Positions 34,115 to 44,479 of a stretch of 64,000 bases of DNA are shown here, piece after piece. The stretch is from Sipunculus nudus. Taxonomy: Eukaryota > Annelida > Sipuncula > Golfingiida > Sipunculidae. The position numbers were made by a program, and so were the translations under genes. The stretch is taken from contig CM049313.1 in assembly GCA_026874595.1 (NCBI GenBank), positions 28,456,008 through 28,520,007 of the forward strand. Direction: 5' to 3'. A model generated the notes under the pieces. The model was given only the letters and a program-made list of their open reading frames with translations. It did not search any database and was not told the origin of the DNA. Every line of letters starts with the position of its first letter. Position 1 is the first letter of the stretch.

Positions 34115-34610
34115 TTTTCTGAACACTGTATAAGTGGTATCTACACCATATTCCCATATCTTCCTTCCACTTATATCTGTCTTCTATACGCTATATAAGT
34201 GGTATCTTTGCCATATTCCCATATCTTCTTTTCACACTTGTCTGTCTTCTGAGCGCAATATAAGTGGTATCTTTGCCATATTCCTATATCTTCCTTTCTC
34301 ACTTGCCAGTCTTCTGAACACTAAATAAATGGGGTCTCAGCCATATTTCCATATCTTCCTTTCACATTTATCCGTCTTCTGAACGTTTAATAAGTGGCAT
34401 CTCTGCCATATTCCCATATCTTCCTTTCACATATATCTGTCTTCTCAACACCATATAAGTGGTATCTTTGCCATATACCCACATCTTGCTTTCACTTGTC
34501 TGTTTTCTGAATTCCATAAAACTGCTATCTGGGCCATATACCCTTATCTTCCTTGCACTGACCTTTGTCTTCTTGACTCCATATATAAGTGGACGCTTCT
34601 TTATAGTCCT
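34115..34610. repeat. 65-bp tandem array, about eight copies
   Basis: The landmark 'ataagtgg' or its variants occurs at 34131, 34196, 34261, 34326, 34391, 34456, ~34521 and 34586, an exact 65-bp period. Units read 'ggtatctttgccatattc...'. The array ends ~170 bp before the first Helitron coding segment. Confidence 0.9.
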
Positions 34611-34779
34611 GCATCTTGTATTTATTCAAAAACCTTTTTTCTATCAACATTGTCATCAGTTTAAAGGTTTCTTTCATAAAACCATTTTCTGCCTTTACCA
34701 AAGATTTTCTTTACTTGTAAGATTTCCCTCGACTTTTCACAAAGCACCCAATTTTCCATTGTATCTGATCTTTCCAACT

Positions 34780-35196
34780 ATGGCCTCAGCTGTACCAGTC
34801 CCTACTGTTTGTATTAGTAAAATTGTTAGAGGCAGTTGTCACCAAGGTGATCATCAGTTTCCATCAGAGTCAATTAGGAAACAATGTGTCCCTAATGCAG
34901 TTGTTGCTCTGCTTTATTCCACCATGCATGGTCTTGCTGAATGGCAAGAAAATGACATGGATACAATATTAATTGAAGGTGACCATTTGTACAGAGCGTT
35001 CATGTCCGGTGTCCTTGATAAAGGATACATGGCTTGGGATGAAATACCAGAGTATATACTATGCTTTGATCATAATTTCAAGATAAAACCAACCTTGATC
35101 ACAGGATGTTTCCTTAATCATTCTGAAGTGGAAGCACCTTATATGTTTTACCAAGATGCTTTGTCAGAATCACTTGCGAGAGATTTGGTCTTATAA
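34780..35196 (+). pseudogene. Helitron OTU/C76-like cysteine protease module
   Basis: 138 codons start at ATG 34780. The frame is open further upstream only through the 65-bp array, so this ATG is preferred. A CHQGDHQF segment is followed by KQCVPNAV, whose Cys sits where the catalytic Cys of this papain-like fold is expected, and by a GDHLYR stretch. The block stops at 35194. A continuation resembling the rest of the domain (GGNTIAIS-like) appears in another frame just after the stop, so a frameshift is likely. Such modules occur with Helitrons and in some large-DNA-virus proteins; here the context says Helitron. Function in transposition is unknown. Confidence 0.6.
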
Positions 35197-35751
35197 TAGT
35201 AGGAGGTAATACGATTGCAATCAGTTCTCCTTACATTTGAACTACAATCAGAATTTTTCCAGTATATATCAAACTATGCATGTTCGATGAAAGCAACAAT
35301 GTTTGAAGTAACATATTTCAGAATTAATGAAGCCACCCTGAAAGCATTTAAACTTGGACTGAAACGGCAAAATAAACACTACCAAATCAGATGACCAGCC
35401 AAAGAATATAATCCAATCAACCACAGACCTTGCAGACAAAGAAAATAATAACACAACCAAACATGAAAATCATTCTCAACAAGGTCTTCACCTGATCGGA
35501 GAATACTTTAAAGATCAGCAACTAAAAATGAACAGAAAACATTATTTGAAAGAGTACATGCGAAAGAGAAGAATGAATTAAGCACAAAGAAATGAAGAAC
35601 GTTTGAAAGACCAAAAAAGGAAACTGCTATCAAGAAAAGATGAAGTCTACAAAAGAAAAGAAAGAAAAACAGACAACAAAAGTGGTCTGCTAGGCAAAAC
35701 AAAACCTACAGAGAAAGGGAGCGCTCTGCTGAAAAAGTTTACAATCAGAAG
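35197..35751 (+). pseudogene. Degenerate continuation between protease module and linker
   Basis: Fragments in changing frames with many stops bridge the two open blocks. Lys/Arg-rich coding resembling the downstream repeat appears by ~35550. Confidence 0.4.
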
Positions 35752-36129
35752 ATGAGAAGAGATGAGGTTCGAAGAGCAAAAGAGAGAGAATCTAGGAAAC
35801 AACAGAAGCGAATTGCTAGGAAAGATGAAGCCAGGCGACAAAAAGAGCGTGCTGCAGAAAAAGCATATAATCAGAAGATGAGAAGAGACGAGGTTCGAAG
35901 AGCAAAAGAGAGAGAATCTGAGAAACAACAAAAGCTAATTACTAGGAAAGATGAAGCCAGGCGACAAAAAGAGCGTGTTGCAGAAAAAGCATATAATCAG
36001 AAGATGAGAACAGATGAAGTTCGAAGAGCAGAAGAGAGAGAATCTGAGAAACAACAGAAGCAGACTGCTAGGCAAGATGAAATCTTCAGACAAAAAGAAC
36101 GTATCAGAGAAACAACATGTAAAAAAAGG
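35752..36129 (+). repeat. 126-bp tandem repeat, three copies
   Basis: Copies begin 'atgagaagaga(t/c)gaggttcg' or a near variant at 35752, 35878 and 36004. The third copy diverges after ~70 bp. Confidence 0.9.
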
Positions 36130-36333
36130 AAAAGACTGGAAGATGATAACCTCAGAGAAGTAGAGAGACTCGCTAAAAGAAGGAAAAGAAGTATTCCAGT
36201 ACTTAGGACAACTGAGACTGAGAGAAACACAGTCACAAGGGCACAAAAAAGAATGGATGAATCAAACAGAGAGAATGAAAAAGCAGTTCATCTGAAAAGA
36301 ACACAAGGTGCAGATCTGAAAGAGTGTATATAG
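35752..36333 (+). pseudogene. Helitron Lys/Arg/Glu-rich repeat linker
   Basis: 193 codons, extremely charged and predicted to be a long coiled helix. The first part is three in-frame 126-bp (42-residue) repeats starting at 35752, 35878 and 36004. Comparable basic repeat linkers precede the DUF6570-like domain in other animal Helitron proteins. The frame ends at 36331, overlapping the next block in the -1 frame by 10 nt, consistent with one small indel. Confidence 0.65.
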
Positions 36334-37394
36334 AAATTTCACACTTCTATATGCGAAGGTCCCATGTATGTTGCTGTTGTAATCAGACTTGGTTCAGACA
36401 CTCTGTAAAGAATTCTGATAGCTGGCCTGACAGAATAGATCCGACTTTCCTAGCAACACACATTACACCTGTGAAATCAGTGGACAGTAAGCAGTGGTTG
36501 TGCACAACTTGTTTTGAAGCTTTGAAATGCCACAAGACACCAAAACTCTCAGTATATAATGGAATGCGGTTTCCAGATAGACCACCTGAATTGAACTTGT
36601 ATCTCTTAGAAGAAAGGCTTATTGCATTGAGAATACCTTTCACGCAGATAAGACCTAGAGGTTCGCAGTTGTCACTGAAAGGATCACTGGTCAACGTACC
36701 TACCCAGATTGAAACAACTGTGAACATGTTGCCGCGTACATCAGACACTACTACTACCATACCGATTAATTTGAAACGTAGACTTGCTTACAGAAATGTA
36801 GACTGCACTCAAAATGTATGTCCAGCTGTAATAGTAAGTGCATTACACTACTTGATGAGACATAGTCAGTTATATAAAGATGCCAACATAACAGTTAATA
36901 CTAACTGGCTTAAAACGTTTGAAAATTCACATGAGCATGAATCTGATAGCACTGCTGATACATCAGTCGATGAATGTTTATCAGATGATGACCATTTTGA
37001 AGAAATGCAAGAAGATGAACAAGGAGGAATTCTAGATACTATGCTGGATGATACAGAACTCACAGGGAATGATATAATGGCAGTAGCTCTAGGAGAAGGA
37101 CAAAAGCCTTTGAGTCTGTTTCAAGACAAAGATTCAGAATGTATGTCGTTTCCAACAATATTCTGCGGCGAAAGGAGATTAAGTAATGCTGAAAGAAAAG
37201 TAGCTGTTCATTACAGTGACATATGCAAGTGGGAACTCAGAGCACTTGACCGTAGAGTTGCAGCAAATGTTCCAAATCTCTTCTACAAAATGAAGAAATT
37301 ACAAATTGAACAAATTACAGGAAAAGTTAGCCTAGCAATTCGCCGATGCAAGACAAAGGGGAAAAAAATATTCAGTTCAGGATGTTTTGAATGA
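36324..37394 (+). pseudogene. Helitron DUF6570-like domain block
   Basis: 356 open codons. An N-terminal CCCCNQ.W and later LCTTCFEAL look like paired Cys ligands. The highly conserved NGMRFPDRPPELNL and LEERLIALRIPF phrases and a following RG-QL-L-G-VNVP segment match the domain found upstream of Helitron Rep. An acidic stretch (about residues 205-250) follows. The true N-terminus lies in the preceding frame. The block ends at a stop where homology to the Rep domain resumes one frame away. Confidence 0.75.
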
Positions 37395-37950
37395 AAGCAC
37401 TGTCCATGAATTGACAAGATTGGATGAAGGCTACAGAATTTTCAGATCCATACGAAGCTCTCCTCCATATTTTGAAGCAGGCAAGAAAGACCTTTTTGCG
37501 ATGATTAGACAACTAGGATTGCCAACATGGTTTATATCACAATCAGCTGCAGACACCCATTGGGAAGACCTGCTCATCCTCCTGTGTAAACTGATCGATG
37601 GGAAAACTTATTCAACTGATGATATCACACAAATAGACTGGATATATAAAAAACGATTGGTGAAGGCTGATCCTGTAACATGTGTCCGATATTTTGATCA
37701 TAGAGTTCATTCATTTATTCACACTGTTTTACGAAGTGCGTATTCACCTCTTGGAACTCTCAAAGACTTTTTTTACAGAGTTGAATTTCAGCAGCGTGGC
37801 TCTCCACATATTCATATGCTCATGTGGATTGATAATGCACCCATTTATGGTCAACATGATCATGATGTTGTCACAAAATACATTGATGACCATGTTACTT
37901 GCTCTACAAATTTTAGGCATTTGTTTAAATGGTCCTATGTTCTCGTTTGA
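37387..37950 (+). pseudogene. Helitron Rep N-terminal domain with HUH motif
   Basis: 187 codons. DEGYRIFRSIRSSPPYFE and MIRQLGLPTWFISQSAA are hallmark phrases of the Helitron-like N-terminal domain. RGSPHIHMLMW (HIH at 37807-37815) is the metal-binding HUH motif of rolling-circle Rep nucleases. The open frame ends at 37948, before the catalytic tyrosines and the helicase, neither of which is found downstream. In an intact element this protein would nick and join single strands during rolling-circle transposition. Confidence 0.85.
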
Positions 37951-38790
37951 CAACAAATGGTGCGAGATATGTCATTTAAAACTATTCAAATGATTCTTGA
38001 ATAAAAATAAAAAAAACTGTAGCATTAAAATGGCCAAGATATATAGCAATATTCGAAATTTCGAATATTCTCTTTTGGCGGGAGATGAAACGAGACATGC
38101 CGAGATTTTCGGTTTATCATGTTAAGCTTCTGAAATGCTACCAAATGCTGAAAACTACTCCTCTTGAGCATAAATCGTGATCGAGTTATTAGCATTTCTG
38201 TAAAATCTCGTAATTTCTCGTTTGGCGGTAAACAGCGTCAGATTTTACAAGACTTGCAACTGAATATCTTTGAACGAATGGAATGTTCTTCATGCAAAAA
38301 ACTAGACCTTACTAGCATAAATATTAACCGGGATAAAAGCAAAAAACTCCATATTATCAGATTGTCTAGTTTAACCGCAAAATAAGGTAAGCATGGTAAC
38401 AGCAGCAAAAGGCTACATGTGCTCAGGAATAAGCTAATGATCCTAGTTTAAGATATGATAATAAAAATTGTGACATCTTTATTATTTATTGAAAATATTG
38501 CCGAAAAATGATATGTTACAGTGTTTCACGTAGCGTGCCCCTGATGGCTATTTAAAAAAAAATGAAAAAAAAAAAAAAATTTCGAGACATTTAGAAATGC
38601 AATAAAATATGTTTCAAGGCTATTTAAATAAAATGTGACCTGTTAATCATAATTAAAGAAATCCCGCAAATCTCGTTTAACGAGAAATAGTGCGAGATAT
38701 TACGAGACCTGTAATTGCATCATAAATAACTCATTAAACACTACCTAGTGCAAAAAACTAGACCTCTCTAGCTTTAAAAATGGCAAAGTT
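37940..38790. repeat. Degenerate repeat with 'ctcgttt(g/a)(g/a)c...gcgagat' motif
   Basis: Related phrases occur at about 37943, 38052, 38216 and 38672, with 'catgcaaaaaactagacct' or variants at ~38290 and ~38750. This suggests old, unequal tandem units of ~200-450 bp just beyond the Helitron break. Confidence 0.45.
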
Positions 38791-39268
38791 AAAAAATAAA
38801 TTCATATTTTATTAATTTTCCCAAAAATGGGTAACATGGAAACAGCAGAATGGAAAAAAAACTTTGCAGAGGCAGGATTGGCCATGAAACGGTGGAAAAA
38901 ATGGACTACAGTTAAAGTGTCTATGATCATTTTTGACAAAAATATAACGAAAAAACAATTTGGAGGGCATATGATGACCTTGACCTTTGACCGACCATGG
39001 CCAAAAAGAATAGGGTTTATCAATTTCACATATTTTCTATAAGTTTTAGAGCAATTGCTAAAAAAATTGTGGACTGTAGAGCACCGCAAACAGATAAACA
39101 ATCTAAACCACCATAGGTCGAGAGCTTGCCGGAAGTGGGGAAATAAGACAGCTGTTCAGACAGACAACAAGCAGCAGACAGGCAGGGAACATTTGGAACT
39201 GGTCAAATGAACAACCCCTATTTGGGGGGGGGGGAACAGAAACAAATTGTTATGTAGTTATGCCTATT
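38791..39268. other. No recognised gene
   Basis: AT-rich, with a G run at 39225-39233. The short open frame at 38827-39042 is not recognised. Confidence 0.4.
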
Positions 39269-39964
39269 TTAAAAGTCGCACACCATCCTGCATGAAATGG
39301 GTTCTAGATCCCGAGCAAGAGACCATTGCCCTCGAACAAGGTTTTCCTCTCTGAGGATCACTATGTCCCCAGTTTCCAAGTTTCTACGTTTGTTTTGCCA
39401 TCTTTGACGGCTCTGGAGTGATTGAAGGTACTCCTTTCTGCAGCGTTGCCAGAACTGGTCTGATATGTACAGCACCCTGCGCCATCTCCTTCTGACCTTC
39501 TGCACCACAGCCAATAATCCAATATCCTTCATTTCGTATCTTGTTGATTGTGATGCCTCTGCCTTGATGAGCTACTTCTGCATGAAAGTGGTCGACGATG
39601 AGGTTGGTAACATGGCTTCTCCTCGGCAGAATGGTAGGGTGCTTAGTCTCACATGGCAACTCGCTCGAAGCAGCTTGTCGGTTATGAATGAGTCAAGTGC
39701 TTTTAGTTTATGTCCTGACGGATGACCATTTCTCTCAAGTTGACTTATTTCTGTGGCAAAATGGTCGCGTTGAGTCCAATGAAGGATTACTATTCCAGTA
39801 AACTTCCTTTCTTGAACTGGAGTGCCAATGCTCTTGTTTGTCTTTCTCTTAATCCCGTTTCTGAGACATGTAAGGGCAGTTACTGCCTTTGACCAATTTG
39901 AAAACTTGCTGAGCCTGTCTAAAATGCCGATACTGTCATTTGTGGTTATTGCTAAAGAGACCAC
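39269..39964 (-). pseudogene. BEL integrase ends without catalytic core
   Basis: LSKFSNWSKAVTALTCLR (before integrase), KHPTILPRRSHVTNLIVDHF and HQGRGITINKIRNEGYWI (HHCC module) are followed directly by the C-terminal phrases QFWQRCRKEYLQSLQ and NLETGDIVILREE. The DDE core that normally separates these is absent. The reading frame changes between blocks. Confidence 0.75.
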
Positions 39965-39998
39965 TGCTTTCTTTACTTTTGGGTCATCTGGTGAGAGT

Positions 39999-40241
39999 TT
40001 AATCTCCTCTGGTTGTACTGATAATACTGGTTTTTAAGGATGCATGGCCCGCTGCGTTTTCACTGGTTGGTACATAATGCCATTGAGGAGGTTCCGATGA
40101 TTCCGTTTGAAATCTCCGCTTTAGGCTATCTGCTCGACGCATGGCTACTACCTTATTGTTTGGAAGGACTTGTTTCTCACATTTGAACAGAAGGGGCATC
40201 TCGAAATGTCCATCTCCTTGTTGATGCCTCCTATTTGTCAT
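39999..40241 (-). pseudogene. BEL RT start joined to post-RT segment by deletion
   Basis: DGHFEMPLLFK...LPNNKVVAMRRADSLKRRF is the opening of BEL reverse transcriptase. It is followed at once by PQWHYVPTSENAAGHAS, which normally lies several hundred residues later, near the RNase H end. The catalytic RT and most of RNase H are therefore deleted. Confidence 0.75.
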
Positions 40242-40360
40242 AATACTGAGGAATCTAACATCGTTCTGTTGAGATATGATTCTCAGACTGCGAATCTACG
40301 TTTAAATCCCTTTCAAAGGTTTTCACCAAAGCCAAGAGTGGGTCTGACGTTTTCTCAGTA

Positions 40361-40929
40361 ACTAACGTTTTGAAAGTGAATCTCACTTCCGTAGGGGCAC
40401 CAGGGACTTGCAACCCCTTGGGTGGGCATCACGTGAGTCATCTCGAAGTTCTGTACAGCTAAAAATTGTCCATCCATGGTCCGTCTTTACTGCGAATGGT
40501 TCGTGACTTGCTCCAGTAATGGCCTTCTTGCGAGCCAGCACTTGCAGTCAATTGTATCCAATTAAAAGACCCACATCACAGTCTTGCAAGGGTTGTATCT
40601 CATGAGCCACTTCTAGTAAGAGCGGCCACTTCCAGGGAATGTCTGGGGTCGGTATGTTAGACACATCTAAGGGTATGTTCTTCCGAGAAAAGGAAGTAGG
40701 TAGCGGGATTCAGACGTTCGAATAATAACCCCGGACTACCAAATCTGTGTATTTAGTGCATTTTATAAGCTGATTCACATATGTGATTGTTGTTAAGCGA
40801 ACCTTAGCAGGCTCACAATTGGCATTCACAAGCCTTTCTGCTGTGTGGTTAAGAATAAAGGCTGTGTCAGACTGTGTGTCCAGTAGAGCGTTCACAAGCT
40901 CCTTATGTGGCGATGTGGACTTTGGCGGT
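40361..40929 (-). pseudogene. BEL protease region
   Basis: ALLDTQSDTAFIL, with the catalytic Asp codon at 40878-40880, identifies the BEL-type aspartic protease. Further down the same strand LLIGYN and TDHGWTI-like phrases, typical of the end of this region, are visible in a different frame. Stops and shifts interrupt it. Confidence 0.7.
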
Positions 40930-41413
40930 CCTTCCTTTTTGTCCTCATGAAGAGATGTTGGGTGTCTTTTGTTACATTTCTTACAAGCACTCCTTTCAGG
41001 ACCTTTTCGTGAAATATGATCTTCTTGTAAGCATCCAAAACAAAGATTATTTTCTCTGATAAATTCTTTTTTTTTTACACGGACTTTGTCCCGAAAGACC
41101 TTCACGTGTGTAGCGAATGGTGTGTTTTCTTACAAAGGGGACATGATGGCCTAGTCTGCTTATCAGACTTCCCAGTTGTAGAAAATGTATTAACTCCTGG
41201 ATTTCGTTTCCGTAGTTTCTTGTCTGTATCCTTTCCGATCGACTGTTGAGGCTGCAGGGAACCAAGTGACATTACAGGATCACAAGCAAGGTCTGCCTCC
41301 TCTTGAATATACTTGGCGAAATACACGAACTTTGGGTATCCCATGGCATAACCGCTTGACTTCCTCCATTTGGCCACTTTTCGGTTCCAGCCTTTCACGA
41401 CACCATCTGGCAA
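40930..41413 (-). pseudogene. gag: BEL gag C-terminal half with zinc fingers
   Basis: The upstream block (41413-41102) has the LPDGVVKGWNRKV-like phrase and CPLCKKTHHSLHT, the first Cys/His cluster. A one-base loss near 41103 moves the frame to 41105, which continues through LCFGCLQEDHISRK and ACKKCNKRHPTSLH. In the second cluster the position expected to be the fourth Cys is Gly, in both this copy and the duplicate, so the knuckle was probably already defective. The gag N-terminus is missing. Confidence 0.75.
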
Positions 41414-41436
41414 CTTTCTTTGAATCTTTGGCTACT

Positions 41437-41785
41437 CCTTAGCAGGCTCACAATCGGCATTCACAAGCCTTTCTGCTGTGTGGTTAAGAATAAAGGCTGT
41501 GTCAGACTGTGTGTCCAGTAGAGCGTTCACAAGCTCCTTATGTGGCGATGTGGACTTTGGCGATCCTTCCGTTTGTCCTCATGAAGAGATGTTGAGTGTC
41601 TTTTGTTACATTTCTTACAAGTACTCCTTTCAGGGCCTTTTCGTGAAATATGATCTTTCTGTAAGCATCCACAACAAAGATGATTTTCTCTGATAAATTC
41701 TTTTTTTTTCATCCACGGAGGGGACTACAAAGGTGACTTGATGGCCGAGTCTGCTTATCAGACTTCCCAGTTGTAGAAAATGTAT
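41437..41785 (-). repeat. Duplicated BEL gag/protease segment
   Basis: Closely matches 40802-41190 (offset 635 bp, dropping to ~595 after a ~40-bp loss), including the DTQSD and CCGCLQKDH coding phrases. It probably arose by unequal recombination or a nested insertion. Confidence 0.85.
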
Positions 41786-41914
41786 TTCACAAGCGCTCAC
41801 TCAATACAGCTTTAGCCCTCTTATATGCTTTGCTGCTCCTTAGTAAGAAATATCCGCTTACAGCTTCTTTAGCTTTTCCTCCAAGGTACTTCCCCAAATA
41901 ATCGATTCTTTCTT

Positions 41915-43545
41915 ACAGTGGTAATAAACATACCACAAGCTTGTACTCCTGTAGTACATGTATAAGTGATAAGTCTAGGTTCCTGCACATAAACATACCA
42001 CAAGCTTGTGTTCCTATAGCACATATATCAGTGTGAAATCTGGGTTCCTGCACATAAAGGTACCAAAAGCTGATGTTTCTGTATTACATGTATCAGTTTT
42101 AAATCTGTGTTCCTGCACATAAACATACCACAAGCTTGTGTTCCTTTAGTACATGGATCAGTGTTAAATCTAGGTTCCTGCACATAAACATACCACAAGT
42201 TTGTGCTCCTGTAGTGCATGTGTCATTGTTAAATCTGGGTTCCTGCACATAAACATACACAAAGCTTGAGCTCCTGTAGAACATGTATCAGTGTTAAATC
42301 AAGGTTCCTGCACATAAAAATACCACAAGCTTGTGCTCCTGTAGTACATGATGAAAAACTGTGTTCCTGCACATAAACATACCATACACTTGTGCTCCCG
42401 TAGTACACGAATCAGTGTTCAATCTGTGTTCCTGCACATAAACATACCACAAGCTTGTGTTTCTGTTGTACATGTATCAGTGTTAAATGAAGGTTCCTGC
42501 ACATAAACATACTACAAGCTGGTGCTCCTGTAGTACATGTATCATGTACAAGCTTGTGCCCCTGTAATACACGTATCAGTGTTAAATCTAGGTTCCTGCA
42601 CATAAACATACCATAAGCCTGTGTTTTCTGTAGTACATGTATAAGTGTTAAGTCTAGGTTCCTACACATAAACATACCACAAGCTTGTGTCCTATAGCAC
42701 ATGTAGTAGTATTGAATCTAGGTTCCTACAAATAAACATACCACCAGCTTGTGTTCCTATAGCACATGTATTAGTGTTGAATCTAGGTACCTGTAGATAA
42801 ACATACAAGAATCTTGTGCCCCTGTAATACATGTATTAGTGTTAAAACTAGGTTCCTGCACCGAGACATTTTATAAGCTGATGTTTCTGTAGTACTAGTA
42901 TAAATGTTAAATCTAGCTCCCTGCTCATAAACATACCACAAACTGGTGCTCCTGTAATACATGTATCAGTGTTAAATCTAGGTTCCTGTAAATAAACATA
43001 CCATTATCTTGTGGACCCACATCACAGTCTATACACTGTAGTACTAGTATAAATGTTAAATCTAGGTTCCTGCACATAAACATACCACATGTTTTACTCC
43101 TGTAGTACATGTATCAGTGTTAAATCAAGGTTCCTGCACATAAATACACCAGAATATTGTTCACCTGTAATAAATGTATCAGTGTTAAATCTAGGTTCCT
43201 GCACATATACTTTAAGCTGATGTTTCTGTAGTACTAGTATAAATGTTAAATCTAGGTTCCTGCACATAAACCATAAGCTTGTGTTCCTGTAATACATGCA
43301 TCAGTGTTAAATCTAGGTTCCTGTACATACACATACCATTAGCTTGTGGACCCACATCACAGTCTATACACTGTAGTACTAGTATAAATGTTAATTCTAG
43401 GTTCCTGCACATAAACAAACCATAAGCTTGTGTTCCTGTAGTACATGCATCTGTGTTTAATCTAGGTTCCTGTACATAAACATACCATTAGCTTGGGCTC
43501 CTAAAGTACAAGCATCAATGTAAATCTAGGTTACTGCATATAAAC
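41915..43545. repeat. 65-bp satellite array, about 25 copies
   Basis: Unit 'aaacataccacaagcttgtg' + 'ctcctgtagtacatgtatca' + 'gtgttaaatctaggttcctg'. Unit starts at 41926, 41991, 42056, 42121 and 42186 show an exact 65-bp period, with some shortened or partial units later. It resumes at 46480-46575. Minus-strand open frames such as MFMCRNLDLTL are repeat artefacts. Confidence 0.95.
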
Positions 43546-44397
43546 CAGTGGTGGATCTAGAACAAACTGTTAGGGGGGGGGGGGGGCGACGGCTCAGATT
43601 CTATATTGCATGTTCGTAGAGGGCGCGTAGCGCCCGAGGGGGGAGGGTGTTGGAGGGGGTTTCCCCCTGACACAGTGAGGAAATTTTTTGAAGATATGAT
43701 GATTAAGAAATCAAATTTGAGCATTTTAGGGCACATAAACCAGACATTTTTGTTTCTGATAAATTGGATACAAAGCAAAAGTTTTAGAATATAATCCTAA
43801 ATCACTTCTGTTTGTCCTATTGAGGGTGTGGGAGCTAGGTGGTGTCCCCCTCATATGCACGGTGAGGAAATTTTTTGAAGAAAATCAAATTTGAGCATTT
43901 TCGAGCACTTTAACCAGACATTTGTGTTTCTGATAAATTTGATACAAAGCAGAAGTTTTAGAATATTGGCATAAATCGCTTCTGTATGTCTGAAAGGGCT
44001 CTAAATGTTAACAGTTTGTCACCTTGTAATACCTAGTGACTTGCTGGTATATGAATGGTCCAAACACTGGAGTAGGCCTACTGGACTTTATCTTCCAGTA
44101 ATGCCAGTACAAGGACTAGTTTCAAGTGGACACAGTGGCGGAGATATGACTTAGCATTTACTCATGTGACAAGTTAATATTTCTGGTACTGTTTGTTCCT
44201 TTTGTGTTAAATGCAGTGCTGATTATCTTGAATTCTTCATGTTATATTTCACTGTAAAGAAGTTAACAAGGACAAGGTAAAAAAGAACCTGATCCCAGAA
44301 AACATTTATACAATTTGCAATTTTCATGAGCCCGACAAAAATTCTAGGGGGGGGGCATCGCCCCCTGTGCCCCCCCCCCCCCTTGGATCCGCCACTG
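43546..44397. mobile_element. Non-autonomous TIR element inside the satellite
   Basis: Ends CAGTGGTGGATCTAG and (reverse complement) CAGTGGCGGATCCAAGG form imperfect TIRs. TAAAC flanks both sides, and removing the insert restores a normal satellite unit, so TAAAC is the 5-bp target duplication. Inside are G/C-rich blocks near both ends and a ~188-bp internal direct duplication (from 43670 and 43858). No transposase. CAGTGGCGGATCC ends are common in animal non-autonomous elements, but I cannot fix the superfamily. Confidence 0.75.
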
Positions 44398-44479
44398 TAA
44401 ACAGTCGACAAGCCTGTGCTGCTAAGTTTCTGGTACTGGTTCTGGCTGATAGTCGGCAGGGCCCCCAGTCTTTGGGCAT

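Larger units (their letters stand above)
34780..37950 (+). mobile_element. Helitron relic, 3'-truncated and frameshifted
   Basis: Four coding blocks occur in the order known for large animal Helitron proteins: a papain-fold (OTU/C76-like) cysteine-protease-like module, a Lys/Arg-rich repeat linker, a DUF6570-like domain, and the Helitron-like N-terminal domain carrying the HUH motif of the Rep nickase. The blocks are in different frames and separated by stops. The catalytic-tyrosine region and the PIF1-type helicase are absent downstream. Helitron termini (5' TC, 3' hairpin-CTRR) were not identified. The family assignment rests on recognised motifs. Confidence 0.8.
39269..41790 (-). mobile_element. 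BEL/Pao retrotransposon relic
   Basis: Reading the minus strand from 41.8 to 39.3 kb gives gag zinc fingers, a BEL-type protease (LLDTQSDT), the beginning of the RT region, a jump to the RNase H/post-RT segment, the integrase HHCC module, then the integrase C-terminal segment. The order is that of BEL/Pao elements. RT (including its catalytic aspartates) and the integrase DDE core are deleted, and there are several frameshifts. No LTRs were recognised at the edges. A gag/protease segment is duplicated at 41437-41785. Confidence 0.85.

Noticed and set aside
33877-34157. Phe/Ser/Cys-rich minus-strand frames
   Set aside because: They are the complement of an A-rich short tandem repeat.
35508-36246. 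Minus-strand Ser/Phe/Leu-rich frames
   Set aside because: Antisense of the charged Helitron linker repeat.
37807-37815. HUH motif as a plasmid or viral Rep
   Set aside because: Surrounding phrases match the Helitron N-terminal domain and DUF6570-like context, not a plasmid or CRESS-virus Rep.
42028-43418. Minus-strand frames with MFMCRNLDLTLIHVLQ-like repeats
   Set aside because: The 65-bp satellite is not a multiple of three, so frames alternate and break; not a protein repeat under selection.
41915-43545. CRISPR-like array
   Set aside because: Units are contiguous with no unique spacers between conserved repeats; this is a satellite.
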